This document shows, piece by piece, positions 7,881-15,266 of a stretch of 20,188 nt of DNA. Source of the stretch: an uncultured Oscillospiraceae bacterium (lineage in GTDB: Bacteria; Bacillota; Clostridia; Oscillospirales; Oscillospiraceae); contig CAKTPR010000036.1 in assembly GCA_934591725.1 (NCBI GenBank), positions 1 through 20,188 of the forward strand, read 5' to 3'. Both the position numbers and the translations under genes were made by a program. Within the stretch, counting starts at the first letter, position 1; each line of letters begins with the position of its first letter. Under the pieces are notes generated by a model, which ran no database searches, had not been told where the DNA came from, and was given only the letters and a program-made list of their open reading frames with translations.

Positions 7881-7884
7881 AATC

Positions 7885-9615
7885 TTATCCCTCATATCCT
7901 TTTGTTTGTCTTAAATGTTCGGCATATGCCCGCAGATCGGAGCTGTCGATTTTTTGATTTCTGATTTTTGCTATGTAGTCCTCGGCGCTTTTTCGGCTGC
8001 TGCTCAGGCGCTCCGGGCGCTGGAGTATCTTTACCAGCAGGCTCATCTCGTCCGAGGTCAGCGCGTCCGATAACGTCTCGATGCTGAGCGCGCCGCCGCG
8101 CCTTATTTTCTCCAAGAGCGCCGAATATATCTGCGCAAGCTCCGGGGAAGAAAATTCCTCTCTGCCCGGCAGCGCGACCAATGACGCAAGCTCCGGTTCG
8201 AGATACAGCACCCGTATAAGTCCCTCCTCGGCGGCAGCCGATTCGGGGTCTGAGTATTTCATTGATACGGAGTTTGCAACGACGGAGCTCGGCTTTGCTA
8301 TCTGCCGCTCATCCGATCTTGCCGCCCGGTTCATCAGCCGCTTGCGCAGCCGCTCGACCTCGGCGGTGACAACGTTCTCCGCAACTCCCGCCATCGACGC
8401 TATGCGCATCGAATACACCTGCCGCTCGACCGCGCCCGGCAGCCGCGCCACAAGGTCGGAAGCCTCCTTCAGAAACTCCACCTTCTGCTCGTCCACCGTC
8501 AGGTCATATTTACTCGTCACCGCGTGCAGGCGGTAGTCGATCTGGTTCTCCGAGCCGTCTATCAGGTTCCTGAAGGCGTCCGCCCCCTTGGTCTTGATGA
8601 ACTCGTCCGGATCCTTCGCGCCCGTGACGCGCAGCACCTTCACCTTCATGTCCAGCTTTTCGAGAATGCCTATCGCACGCTGCGAGGCCTTAATGCCCGC
8701 TCCGTCGTTATCGTAGGCGATGATGACCTCATTCGTGTACCGCGACAGCAGCCGCGCCTGCTCCGGCGTGAGCGAGGTGCCGAGCGAGGCGACCGCGCAG
8801 TCAAAGCCCGCCTGATGCAGGCTCACAACGTCTATATTTCCCTCTGATAAAATTATATATCCGCTTTTTGATTTTTTAGCCAGATTCAGGGCGAAAAGGT
8901 TCCGGCTTTTGTTGAATACAAGTGTTTCCGGGCTGTTCATGTACTTCGGCTCGCCGTCGCCGAGGATGCGCCCGGAGAAGCCTATGACGTTCCCGCGCAC
9001 ATCTATGACCGGGAACATGAGCCTGTTGCGGAAGGTGTCGTAATATCCGCCGTTCTTACCGCGCCGCGCAAGCCCCGCCTCAAAAAGCTCCTGCCCGGTG
9101 TAGCCCTTTTTCTCCATCGCATTTAAGAGCAGGCTCCAGTCGTCGGGCGCAGCTCCGAGTCCAAAGCGCTTGACCGTTGCAGGGCGTATCTGCCGCTTGC
9201 CTATGTATTTCCTCGCGCTCTCGCCCAAAGGGGTGGAGAGCTGATCGTAGAAGAAGCGCGCCGCGTCGCGGTTCAGCGCCAGCATCCGCGCTCGTTTGCG
9301 GCTCTCGGCGTCGTTCGTCTCCTCCGGCATCGGCATGTTCGCGCGCTTTGCAAGGAATTCAACGGCCTCCGGGTAGCTCAGGTTCTCGATGTCCATGATG
9401 AAGTTTATCACCCCGCCGCCCTTGCCGCAGCCGAAGCAGTGGTAAAACTGCTTGTCCGGCGACACTGAGAACGACGGCGTCTTTTCACTGTGGAACGGGC
9501 ACAGGCCGAACATGTTCGAGCCGCTGCGCTTTGTGAGCCTCACGTAATCGGACACGACCGATACTATATCGTTTCTCTCGATAAGCTCCGATATGAAATT
9601 TTCGGGAAACGCCAT
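7885..9615 (-). CDS. dnaG: DNA primase DnaG
   Basis: It makes RNA primers at the replication fork. The 576-residue protein starts with the CHC2 zinc finger (Cys39, His42, Cys60, Cys63; GLCPFHSEKTPSFSVSP and YHCFGCGKGG). The RNA polymerase domain with TOPRIM follows, with motifs ILSEGNIDVVSLHQAGFD, ASLGTSLT and IIAYDNDGAGIKA. The TOPRIM acidic motif reads EGNIDV where many primases have EGYMDV; the Glu and Asp are kept. The C-terminal 150 residues form the helical DnaB-interacting region. The start is well supported by GGGGAGGTGAG upstream. It lies between dgt and rpoD in the order often seen in Clostridia. Confidence 0.97.
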   Translation of the reverse strand: MAFPENFISELIERNDIVSVVSDYVRLTKRSGSNMFGLCPFHSEKTPSFSVSPDKQFYHCFGCGKGGGVINFIMDIENLSYPEAVEFLAKRANMPMPEETNDAESRKRARMLALNRDAARFFYDQLSTPLGESARKYIGKRQIRPATVKRFGLGAAPDDWSLLLNAMEKKGYTGQELFEAGLARRGKNGGYYDTFRNRLMFPVIDVRGNVIGFSGRILGDGEPKYMNSPETLVFNKSRNLFALNLAKKSKSGYIILSEGNIDVVSLHQAGFDCAVASLGTSLTPEQARLLSRYTNEVIIAYDNDGAGIKASQRAIGILEKLDMKVKVLRVTGAKDPDEFIKTKGADAFRNLIDGSENQIDYRLHAVTSKYDLTVDEQKVEFLKEASDLVARLPGAVERQVYSMRIASMAGVAENVVTAEVERLRKRLMNRAARSDERQIAKPSSVVANSVSMKYSDPESAAAEEGLIRVLYLEPELASLVALPGREEFSSPELAQIYSALLEKIRRGGALSIETLSDALTSDEMSLLVKILQRPERLSSSRKSAEDYIAKIRNQKIDSSDLRAYAEHLRQTKGYEG

Positions 9616-9654
9616 GAACGCTCACCTCCCCAAAAGATAGTAAGCCTCGCAGAG

Positions 9655-9678
9655 TTTTTCGCCATATATGGCGAAAAA
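9655..9678. repeat. Perfect 24-base palindrome upstream of dnaG
   Basis: TTTTTCGCC-ATATAT-GGCGAAAAA is a perfect inverted repeat in the dgt-dnaG spacer. In RNA it would form a hairpin with no T run after it, so it is a poor intrinsic terminator. As DNA it resembles an operator. It lies 40-63 bases upstream of the dnaG start, next to a weak -10-like TACTAT on the minus strand. Confidence 0.55.
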
Positions 9679-9691
9679 TAATTCAAATACA

Positions 9692-9722
9692 TTTTTCGCG
9701 GAGACATGTACCTCGTGAAAAA
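9692..9722. repeat. Imperfect inverted repeat with the same ends as the 9655 palindrome
   Basis: The left arm 9692-9703 (TTTTTCGCGGAG) pairs with 9712-9722 (CTCGTGAAAAA) apart from one bulged G and one G-T pair. It repeats the TTTTTC/GAAAAA ends of the perfect palindrome 14 bases away. It lies just past the dgt stop and could be part of dgt termination or a second protein-binding site. Confidence 0.35.
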
Positions 9723-9735
9723 AACGTCTTATAAT

Positions 9736-10740
9736 TTATTTTACCGTCCACGCGAACGGGATGAATATCTCGCCGAACTTCTCCATCGCGTAGCCGTCGG
9801 TCATGCCGGAGATATAGTCGCAGGCCGCACGCTCGACGCCCTCGTTTTCCATGACGCCGCGGAAGTCCTCCGGCATATCCTCCGGGTGCTTGGTGTAGTG
9901 GCCGTAAAGTCCCTCGATTATCCCGTATACCTTGCTCTCCTCGCCCTTGGCAAGCGGGTTGCGGTATACTGCGTCGAACATATATTTATGGAAGAAGTCA
10001 TAGACCTCCCGCATTTCCGGGGACATTTTTATGACCCCGTCCGTGCTGTTTTCGATAAGGTCTGAAATGAGCGAATTTATCCTCTCGCTGTTGCGCTCTC
10101 CGCAGCGCTCGCGTATGAGCGCCGGTACATCCTCCGGCGCGATTATGCCCGCGCGCATTGCGTCGTCAAGGTCGTGGTTTATGTATGCGATGCGGTCGCA
10201 CAGCCGCACGACGGTCGCCTCGCGCGTGTCGTCGGGGCTGCCGTAGGTGTGGTGCAGGATGCCCATGCGCGTCTCATAGCACAGGTTCAGCCCGCGCCCG
10301 TCGCGCTCCAATACGTCCACCACGCGCAGGCTCTGCTCATAGTGCTTGAAGCCGCCGGGGTATATGCCGTTCAGCGCCCGCTCGCCCGCGTGGCCGAAGG
10401 GCGTGTGCCCCAGATCGTGGCCGAGAGACGCGGCTTCAGCGAGGTCTTCGTTCAGCGCGAGCTCTCGCGTCACCGTGCGGGCAAGGCGGCTGACCTCCAG
10501 CGTGTGCGTCAGGCGCGTGCGGTAATGGTCGCCCTCCGGCTGGAGAAAGACCTGCGTCTTATGCTTCAGGCGGCGGAAGGCCTTGGAGTGCGTGATCCTG
10601 TCAACGTCGCGCTGGAAGCAGGTGCGTATATTGCACTCCGGCTCCGGCAGCGCACGGCCCTGACTGTTCTCTGACAGCACGCCGTATTTGCCGATAAAGT
10701 AATGCTCAAGCCGTTCTCTCTCTTCGCGGGGACAGGACAT
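9736..10740 (-). CDS. dgt: dGTP triphosphohydrolase-like HD-domain protein
   Basis: The family hydrolyses dNTPs, classically dGTP, to the nucleoside and triphosphate, and so adjusts nucleotide pools near replication. This 334-residue protein has the N-terminal signature RDVDRITHSKAFRRLKHKTQ and the metal-binding HD pattern: His79 (RLTHTLEVSRLAR), His108-Asp109 (LGHDLGHTPFGHAGE) and Asp182 (CDRIAYINHDLDDA). Length and motifs match the shorter dGTPase-like group of Firmicutes; the true substrate range cannot be read. The start follows AAGGGCGGTG, about six bases before the ATG. It is the first gene of the leftward dgt-dnaG-rpoD set. No clear promoter was found in its A+T-rich upstream spacer. 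Confidence 0.93.
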   Translation of the reverse strand: MSCPREERERLEHYFIGKYGVLSENSQGRALPEPECNIRTCFQRDVDRITHSKAFRRLKHKTQVFLQPEGDHYRTRLTHTLEVSRLARTVTRELALNEDLAEAASLGHDLGHTPFGHAGERALNGIYPGGFKHYEQSLRVVDVLERDGRGLNLCYETRMGILHHTYGSPDDTREATVVRLCDRIAYINHDLDDAMRAGIIAPEDVPALIRERCGERNSERINSLISDLIENSTDGVIKMSPEMREVYDFFHKYMFDAVYRNPLAKGEESKVYGIIEGLYGHYTKHPEDMPEDFRGVMENEGVERAACDYISGMTDGYAMEKFGEIFIPFAWTVK

Positions 10741-10832
10741 AAAAACACCGCCCTTAGTTTTTCTTTCATTACATATATACGACGCGAATTTTTATTTCCC
10801 TTTATTTTTTTGAAAAATTTTTTCCGGGGAAA

Positions 10833-10879
10833 TTACGGCAAAAAGCAGAGTGCGATATGCACTCTGCTTTTTGCCGTAA
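10833..10879 (-). terminator. Long perfect hairpin downstream of rpmE
   Basis: Two perfectly complementary 21-base arms (10833-10853 and 10859-10879) surround a 5-base loop. An A run lies inside one arm and a T run (GCTTTTTGCC) inside the other, so the structure is symmetric in both directions. It lies 22 bases after the rpmE stop and separates rpmE transcription from dgt. Confidence 0.75.
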
Positions 10880-10901
10880 AGGGCCTTTATTTGATGACCA
10901 A

Positions 10902-11102
10902 TTACTTGATGCCGTACTTCTTGTTGAACTTATCAACACGGCCGCTGGTGTCGACCAGCTTCTGCTTGCCGGTGTAGAAGGGGTGGCACTTGGAGCAGAT
11001 TTCAACGGTGATGTCCTTCTTGGTGGAGCCGGTCTCGATGATGTTGCCGCAGGCGCATCTGATGGTGGTCTGCTGGTAATTGGGATGGATTCCTTCCTTC
11101 AT
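10902..11102 (-). CDS. rpmE: 50S ribosomal protein L31
   Basis: A 66-residue protein of the large ribosomal subunit. It begins MKEGIHPNYQQTTIRCACGN, the usual L31 start, and ends VDKFNKKYGIK. Cys16, Cys18, Cys36 and Cys39 (CAC and CSKC) make it the zinc-binding C+ form, as opposed to the zinc-free form induced under zinc shortage. The start at 11102 is set by AAGGAG about nine bases upstream; a longer frame beginning at 11147 carries a non-family extension. It has its own promoter and terminator, so it is a single-gene unit. Confidence 0.97.
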   Translation of the reverse strand: MKEGIHPNYQQTTIRCACGNIIETGSTKKDITVEICSKCHPFYTGKQKLVDTSGRVDKFNKKYGIK

Positions 11103-11174
11103 TGCGTAAAACTCCTTATCATATGCTGTCATGATTGTGCCCCGCATAGGGCATAGTTACAAGACGCGACAAGT

Positions 11175-11203
11175 ATTCTATCACAGCCCCATGAAATTTG
11201 CAA
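11175..11203 (-). promoter_or_regulatory. Sigma-A promoter of rpmE
   Basis: On the minus strand TTGCAA (11203-11198) and TAGAAT (11180-11175) have a 17-base spacer. The leader of about 65 bases before the ATG contains a small hairpin (TGCCC/GGGCA arms at 11138-11153), a possible L31 leader structure. Confidence 0.7.
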
Positions 11204-11283
11204 CAATAATATTTGCAGAAAGCACCTGCAAATTCGCCGCCGCATCCGCCGCGCGGAATGCACATCCCCCGCAAAGGCTGCAC

Positions 11284-11312
11284 TTGCCCCAAGCGCCGAC
11301 TCATGTTATAAT
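11284..11312 (+). promoter_or_regulatory. Sigma-A promoter of tex
   Basis: TTGCCC (11284-11289), a 17-base spacer and a perfect TATAAT (11307-11312) lie about 50 bases before the tex start. It is divergent from the rpmE promoter; the two -35 boxes are 80 bases apart. Confidence 0.7.
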
Positions 11313-11360
11313 AATAAATTGCAAATCAAGCAATCAACAAGTAAACCAAGGAGAAGCACA

Positions 11361-13514
11361 TTGGAAAGCATAAGCCAGATTCTTGCCCGCGAGCTTGGCC
11401 GCGAGCAGAGCCATATCGATAATGTCATCAAGCTCATCGACGAGGGCAACACCATCCCCTTCATCGCCCGCTACCGCAAGGAGCTGCACGGCGCGATGGA
11501 CGACACCTCCCTGCGCACCCTCGCCGAACGCCTTGAGTATCTGCGCGGGCTCCAGGAGCGGCGCGACACTGTAAAGAAATCCATTGAGGAGCAGGGCAAG
11601 CTCACCGAGGAGCTGTCGAACGCCATCGACGAAGCCGCGACCCTTGCCGCCCTTGAGGATATCTACCGTCCGTATAAGCCCAAGCGCCGCACGCGCGCGA
11701 CCGTCGCCAAGGAGAAGGGGCTCGAGCCGCTCGCCCTCGCGCTGTTCGAGCAGGGCAGTTCCCTGCCTGAACCGGAGGAGCTTGCCAAGGAATACATAGA
11801 CCCCGAAAAGGGCGTCGAGACCGCCGAGGACGCGCTCGCCGGCGCGTCGGATATCATCGCCGAGATGATCTCCGATAACGCCGATATCCGCAGCAGACTG
11901 CGCGATCTCATCTCCGCGAGAGCCGTGCTCAGGTCTGAAGCCGCGACCGAGGAGGACAGCGTCTACCGGCTCTATTACGATTTCAGCCAGAGCATCAGCA
12001 AGCTTCAGGGTCACCAGATTCTCGCCATAAACCGCGGCGAGAAGGAGGATAAGCTCAGGGTCAGCATTGAGCTTGACCGGGAGCTTGCGCTCCAGAACGT
12101 GCGCCGCGCCGTCATAAAGCCCGGCAGCCGCGCCATGGCCTTTGTCCGCGCCGCAGCGGACGACGCTTACGACCGCCTTATCTGGCCGTCGATGGAGCGC
12201 GAGACGCGCGCCGCCCTCACCGATACCGCCTGCGAGGGCGCGATAAAAATGTTTGCCATCAACCTGCGCCCGCTGCTGATGCAGCCGCCCGTCAAGGGCA
12301 AGGTCACCATGGGGCTTGACCCCGGCTACCGCAACGGCTGCAAGGTAGCCGTCGTCGACGGTACGGGCAAGGTACTCGACACTGCCGTCGTGTACCCGAC
12401 CTTCTCCGCCGGTAAAAAGGCCGAGGCCATCCGCATCCTCTCCGGCCTTGTGCGCAGGCACGGCGTTGAGCATATTGCCATCGGCAACGGCACCGCCTCG
12501 CGCGAGACCGAGCAGATGGCAGTCGAAATGATCTCCCAGCTCGGCGGCGGCCTGAGCTACGCTATCGTGAACGAAGCCGGGGCGTCTGTCTATTCCGCCT
12601 CGAAGCTTGCCGCCGAGGAGTTCCCGGACTATGACGTCAACCTCCGCTCCGCCGTCTCTATCGCGCGCAGGCTCCAGGATCCGCTCGCGGAGCTTGTCAA
12701 AATAGACCCCATGGCCATCGGTGTCGGCCAGTACCAGCATGATATGCCGCAGGCGCGCCTTGAGGAGACGCTTACCGGCGTCGTCGAGGACTGCGTCAAC
12801 GCCGTCGGCGTGGATATAAACACCGCGTCCCCCTCGCTTCTGCAGCGCGTGTCGGGACTCACAAAGACCACTGCGAAGAACATCGTCGCCTACCGCGAGG
12901 AGAACGGCATCTTCACCAGCCGCAAGGCCATCAATAAGGTGCCGAAGCTCGGCCCCAAGGCCTTCCAGCAGTGCGCGGGCTTCCTGCGCGTGCCGGAGAG
13001 CAAGCAGGTGCTCGATAACACCGCCGTCCACCCTGAGAGCTATGACGCCGCGTCGAAGCTCCTTGAGCTGTGCGGGTACACTATGGACGACGTCAAGGCC
13101 GGGAAGCTCGCAGACCTCAAGCAGCGCCTTGATAGCTGCGGCGTCGCAAATGCGGCGGCAGAGTGCGGCGTCGGCGAGCCGACCCTGCGCGATATCGCCG
13201 CCGAGCTCCTCAAGCCCGGCCGTGACCCGCGCGATGAGCTGCCGCCCGTGCTGCTGCGTCAGGATGTGCTTGAGATAAAAGACCTCAAGCCCGGCATGGT
13301 GCTGACCGGCACCGTGCGCAATGTCATTGACTTCGGCGTGTTCGTCGATATCGGCGTGCATCAGGACGGCCTTGTCCACATCTCGCAGATCAGCGATAAG
13401 TTCATCAAGCATCCGAGCGAAGCCGTCGCTGTCGGCGATATCGTCAAGGTCGTCGTGCTCGATGTGGATGAGAAGAAGCACCGTATCTCCCTTTCAATGA
13501 AACAGGCAAAGTAA
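11361..13514 (+). CDS. tex: Tex/YhgF family S1 RNA-binding protein
   Basis: Tex proteins are cytoplasmic nucleic-acid-binding factors linked to transcription and RNA quality control; the exact role in Clostridia is not settled. The 717 residues show the N-terminal Tex domain (IPFIARYRKELHGAMDD, LEDIYRPYKPKRRTRA) and the YqgF/RNase H-like core (MGLDPGYRNGCKVAVVDGTG, IAIGNGTASRETE). The helix-hairpin-helix region (VGVDINTASPSLLQRVSGLT) and a C-terminal S1 domain (LTGTVRNVIDFGVFVDIGVH through HRISLSMKQ) follow. I place the start at TTG 11361 because AAGGAG ends seven bases upstream and family homology begins there; an ATG at 11319 adds 14 residues with no ribosome site. The downstream membrane-protein gene begins 37 bases after the stop and may share its transcript. 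Confidence 0.93.
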   Translation: MESISQILARELGREQSHIDNVIKLIDEGNTIPFIARYRKELHGAMDDTSLRTLAERLEYLRGLQERRDTVKKSIEEQGKLTEELSNAIDEAATLAALEDIYRPYKPKRRTRATVAKEKGLEPLALALFEQGSSLPEPEELAKEYIDPEKGVETAEDALAGASDIIAEMISDNADIRSRLRDLISARAVLRSEAATEEDSVYRLYYDFSQSISKLQGHQILAINRGEKEDKLRVSIELDRELALQNVRRAVIKPGSRAMAFVRAAADDAYDRLIWPSMERETRAALTDTACEGAIKMFAINLRPLLMQPPVKGKVTMGLDPGYRNGCKVAVVDGTGKVLDTAVVYPTFSAGKKAEAIRILSGLVRRHGVEHIAIGNGTASRETEQMAVEMISQLGGGLSYAIVNEAGASVYSASKLAAEEFPDYDVNLRSAVSIARRLQDPLAELVKIDPMAIGVGQYQHDMPQARLEETLTGVVEDCVNAVGVDINTASPSLLQRVSGLTKTTAKNIVAYREENGIFTSRKAINKVPKLGPKAFQQCAGFLRVPESKQVLDNTAVHPESYDAASKLLELCGYTMDDVKAGKLADLKQRLDSCGVANAAAECGVGEPTLRDIAAELLKPGRDPRDELPPVLLRQDVLEIKDLKPGMVLTGTVRNVIDFGVFVDIGVHQDGLVHISQISDKFIKHPSEAVAVGDIVKVVVLDVDEKKHRISLSMKQAK

Positions 13515-13551
13515 AAACTCCCTCCTCCGCAAAGAGGAAAAAGGAGGCCAA

Positions 13552-15252
13552 ATGACTCTTAAAGAAAAATGGAACGCCAGCGCGAAGCTGCGCCTGCTCG
13601 GTGCGGTGCTGCTCAACGCCCTTGTGCTCGCCTGTATGCTCGCCTTTATCCAGCCGGGCTTTGAGAGCAATGACGACCAGACCCTTGCCGCTTTTGTTGA
13701 CGGGCAGACCGCCGTCAAGGACGCGCATATTCCTTATATGAATTATGCGCTTACGAATCTTCTCAAGGGTCTGTACCTGCTCGGCGACACGCTCCCGTGG
13801 TTCACGATCCTGCAGTATGCCCTGCTCTTCGCGGGCTTCACGGCGCTCACATGGATCATGTTCGAGCGCCTGCGCGCATGGCAGGGTGCGGCGCTGACCG
13901 TTATGGTGCTCGTGCTCATCGGCGTTGACAGCTATACCTCAATCAGCTATACCAAGACTGCCGCCGTCTGCACCATCGCCGGCCTTGCGCTGATGCTCCA
14001 CGCGATGGAGTTTCGCGCGAAAGGCCGCCGTGCGCTCCCGGTCGTTCTCGGCGGGGTGCTGGTCATCTTCGGCGCGATGCTGCGCTTCATGGAGTTTCTG
14101 CCCTGCGCGGCGCTGATGTCCGTGCTCGGTCTGCGGTATATCTGGGGCGTGCTTCAGGACAAGGAAGCAGAGAAAAAGCTCTCGTCGATAGTCCGCTACG
14201 CCCTCCCCTTTGCCGCCGTGCTGGTCATTGCCGCAGGGCTATATGCCTTTGACGGCGCTGTCTGGAGCCGCGGCGAGTGGGGAACCTACCGCCGCTTTGA
14301 TGATTCCCGCATCGCCCTGACCGACTACGGCATCCCCGCCTATGAGGAAATGCCGGACGCGTATGAGAGCCTTGGCCTGAGCGAGACCGCGGTCGAGCTT
14401 CTGCGCAGCGGCAACTTCTATGAGCCCGACCTTTTTAATAAGGAGACCATCGAGGCCATAACCGCCGCGAAGAGCGAAGCAAAGCCCGTGCCGAGTCTCG
14501 GCGAATGTCTCGGCAAGCTGCTCGATACCTGCACAGTGCGCTTCTTTGACCATCAGGCCGTGTACCTGCTGCTCATCGTGTTCGCGCTCTGGCTCGCCTG
14601 CGGGGAGCATGACCTGCGCGGCTGGTTCACATTCGCTTTCGAGCTTGGTATGTTCTGTGTTTTCTATCTCTACCTCATCCGCCGCGGACGCTATCTTGTC
14701 GACCGCGTGGATATGGGGCTTTTCATGGCGGTCGTCACCGTCCTTATCTGGACACTCAAACGGGATCGCTTTGATAAGGAACGGGTTCTCTCCGCGCTGC
14801 TGCTTGTCTGCGCGCTGTTCACAAGCTATATGTACAGCCGCACGAGCTACCGCTTCGGCTCTCATAGTACGGTCGAGGATAAGAGCGAACTCAAGCAGGC
14901 TGTCGATACGCTCCTTTCGGATAACGACTGCCTGTATCTGAGCAAGATAGACCCGCTCGACAAGGCCATATACTCCGCCTTTGAGACCCCGCCCGACGGC
15001 TATTGGGACAGGATCGTCACCATCGGCGGCTGGCTTGCGCAGAACCCCATCGTCGCCCACACGATGGCGGACTACGGCGTCGTGAACCCCTACCGCGATA
15101 TCGTCGATAAGGACAATGTCTATATCATCGACGACGATATTGATCTCACTATCAGCTTCATAAACGAATACTACGATCCGGACGCCTCGGCGGAGCTTGT
15201 AGAGCCGCTGAGCCGCGAGACCGGACTTGAAATTTACCGCATCACCGGATGA
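13552..15252 (+). CDS. Polytopic membrane protein, possible GT-C-type glycosyltransferase (paralog 1)
   Basis: A 566-residue protein with about ten hydrophobic segments and a soluble C-terminal domain from about 430. The first segment (about 12-33) is followed by PGFESNDDQTLAAFVDG with N40-D41-D42. An acidic motif in the first extracytoplasmic loop is typical of GT-C lipid-linked-sugar glycosyltransferases, hence the tentative call; I do not recognise a named family. Other blocks shared with the next gene are SLGECLGKLL, RGRYLVDRVDMGLF, FETPPDGYWDRI, IGGWLAQNP and a C-terminal block from NPYRDIV to VEPLSRET. GGAGG lies only four bases before the ATG and can pair with CCTCC at 13521-13525. The gene follows tex by 37 bases with no separate promoter visible. 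Confidence 0.7.
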   Translation: MTLKEKWNASAKLRLLGAVLLNALVLACMLAFIQPGFESNDDQTLAAFVDGQTAVKDAHIPYMNYALTNLLKGLYLLGDTLPWFTILQYALLFAGFTALTWIMFERLRAWQGAALTVMVLVLIGVDSYTSISYTKTAAVCTIAGLALMLHAMEFRAKGRRALPVVLGGVLVIFGAMLRFMEFLPCAALMSVLGLRYIWGVLQDKEAEKKLSSIVRYALPFAAVLVIAAGLYAFDGAVWSRGEWGTYRRFDDSRIALTDYGIPAYEEMPDAYESLGLSETAVELLRSGNFYEPDLFNKETIEAITAAKSEAKPVPSLGECLGKLLDTCTVRFFDHQAVYLLLIVFALWLACGEHDLRGWFTFAFELGMFCVFYLYLIRRGRYLVDRVDMGLFMAVVTVLIWTLKRDRFDKERVLSALLLVCALFTSYMYSRTSYRFGSHSTVEDKSELKQAVDTLLSDNDCLYLSKIDPLDKAIYSAFETPPDGYWDRIVTIGGWLAQNPIVAHTMADYGVVNPYRDIVDKDNVYIIDDDIDLTISFINEYYDPDASAELVEPLSRETGLEIYRITG

Positions 15253-15266
15253 AGGAGGGAAGGATA

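Noticed and set aside
7881..7895. Upstream ATG start for rpoD at 7895
   Set aside because: It overlaps dnaG, has no properly spaced ribosome site, and adds five residues; the ATG at 7880 has GAGGG at good distance.
10741..10832. Promoter for dgt in the A+T-rich spacer
   Set aside because: TATATA-like and T-rich hexamers occur, but no -35/-10 pair with acceptable spacing stands out, so none is annotated.
11334..13481. Long minus-strand open frame opposite tex (715 codons)
   Set aside because: An antisense shadow in G+C-rich DNA: tex has all its domains on the plus strand, and the antisense product has no recognisable motif and no ribosome site.
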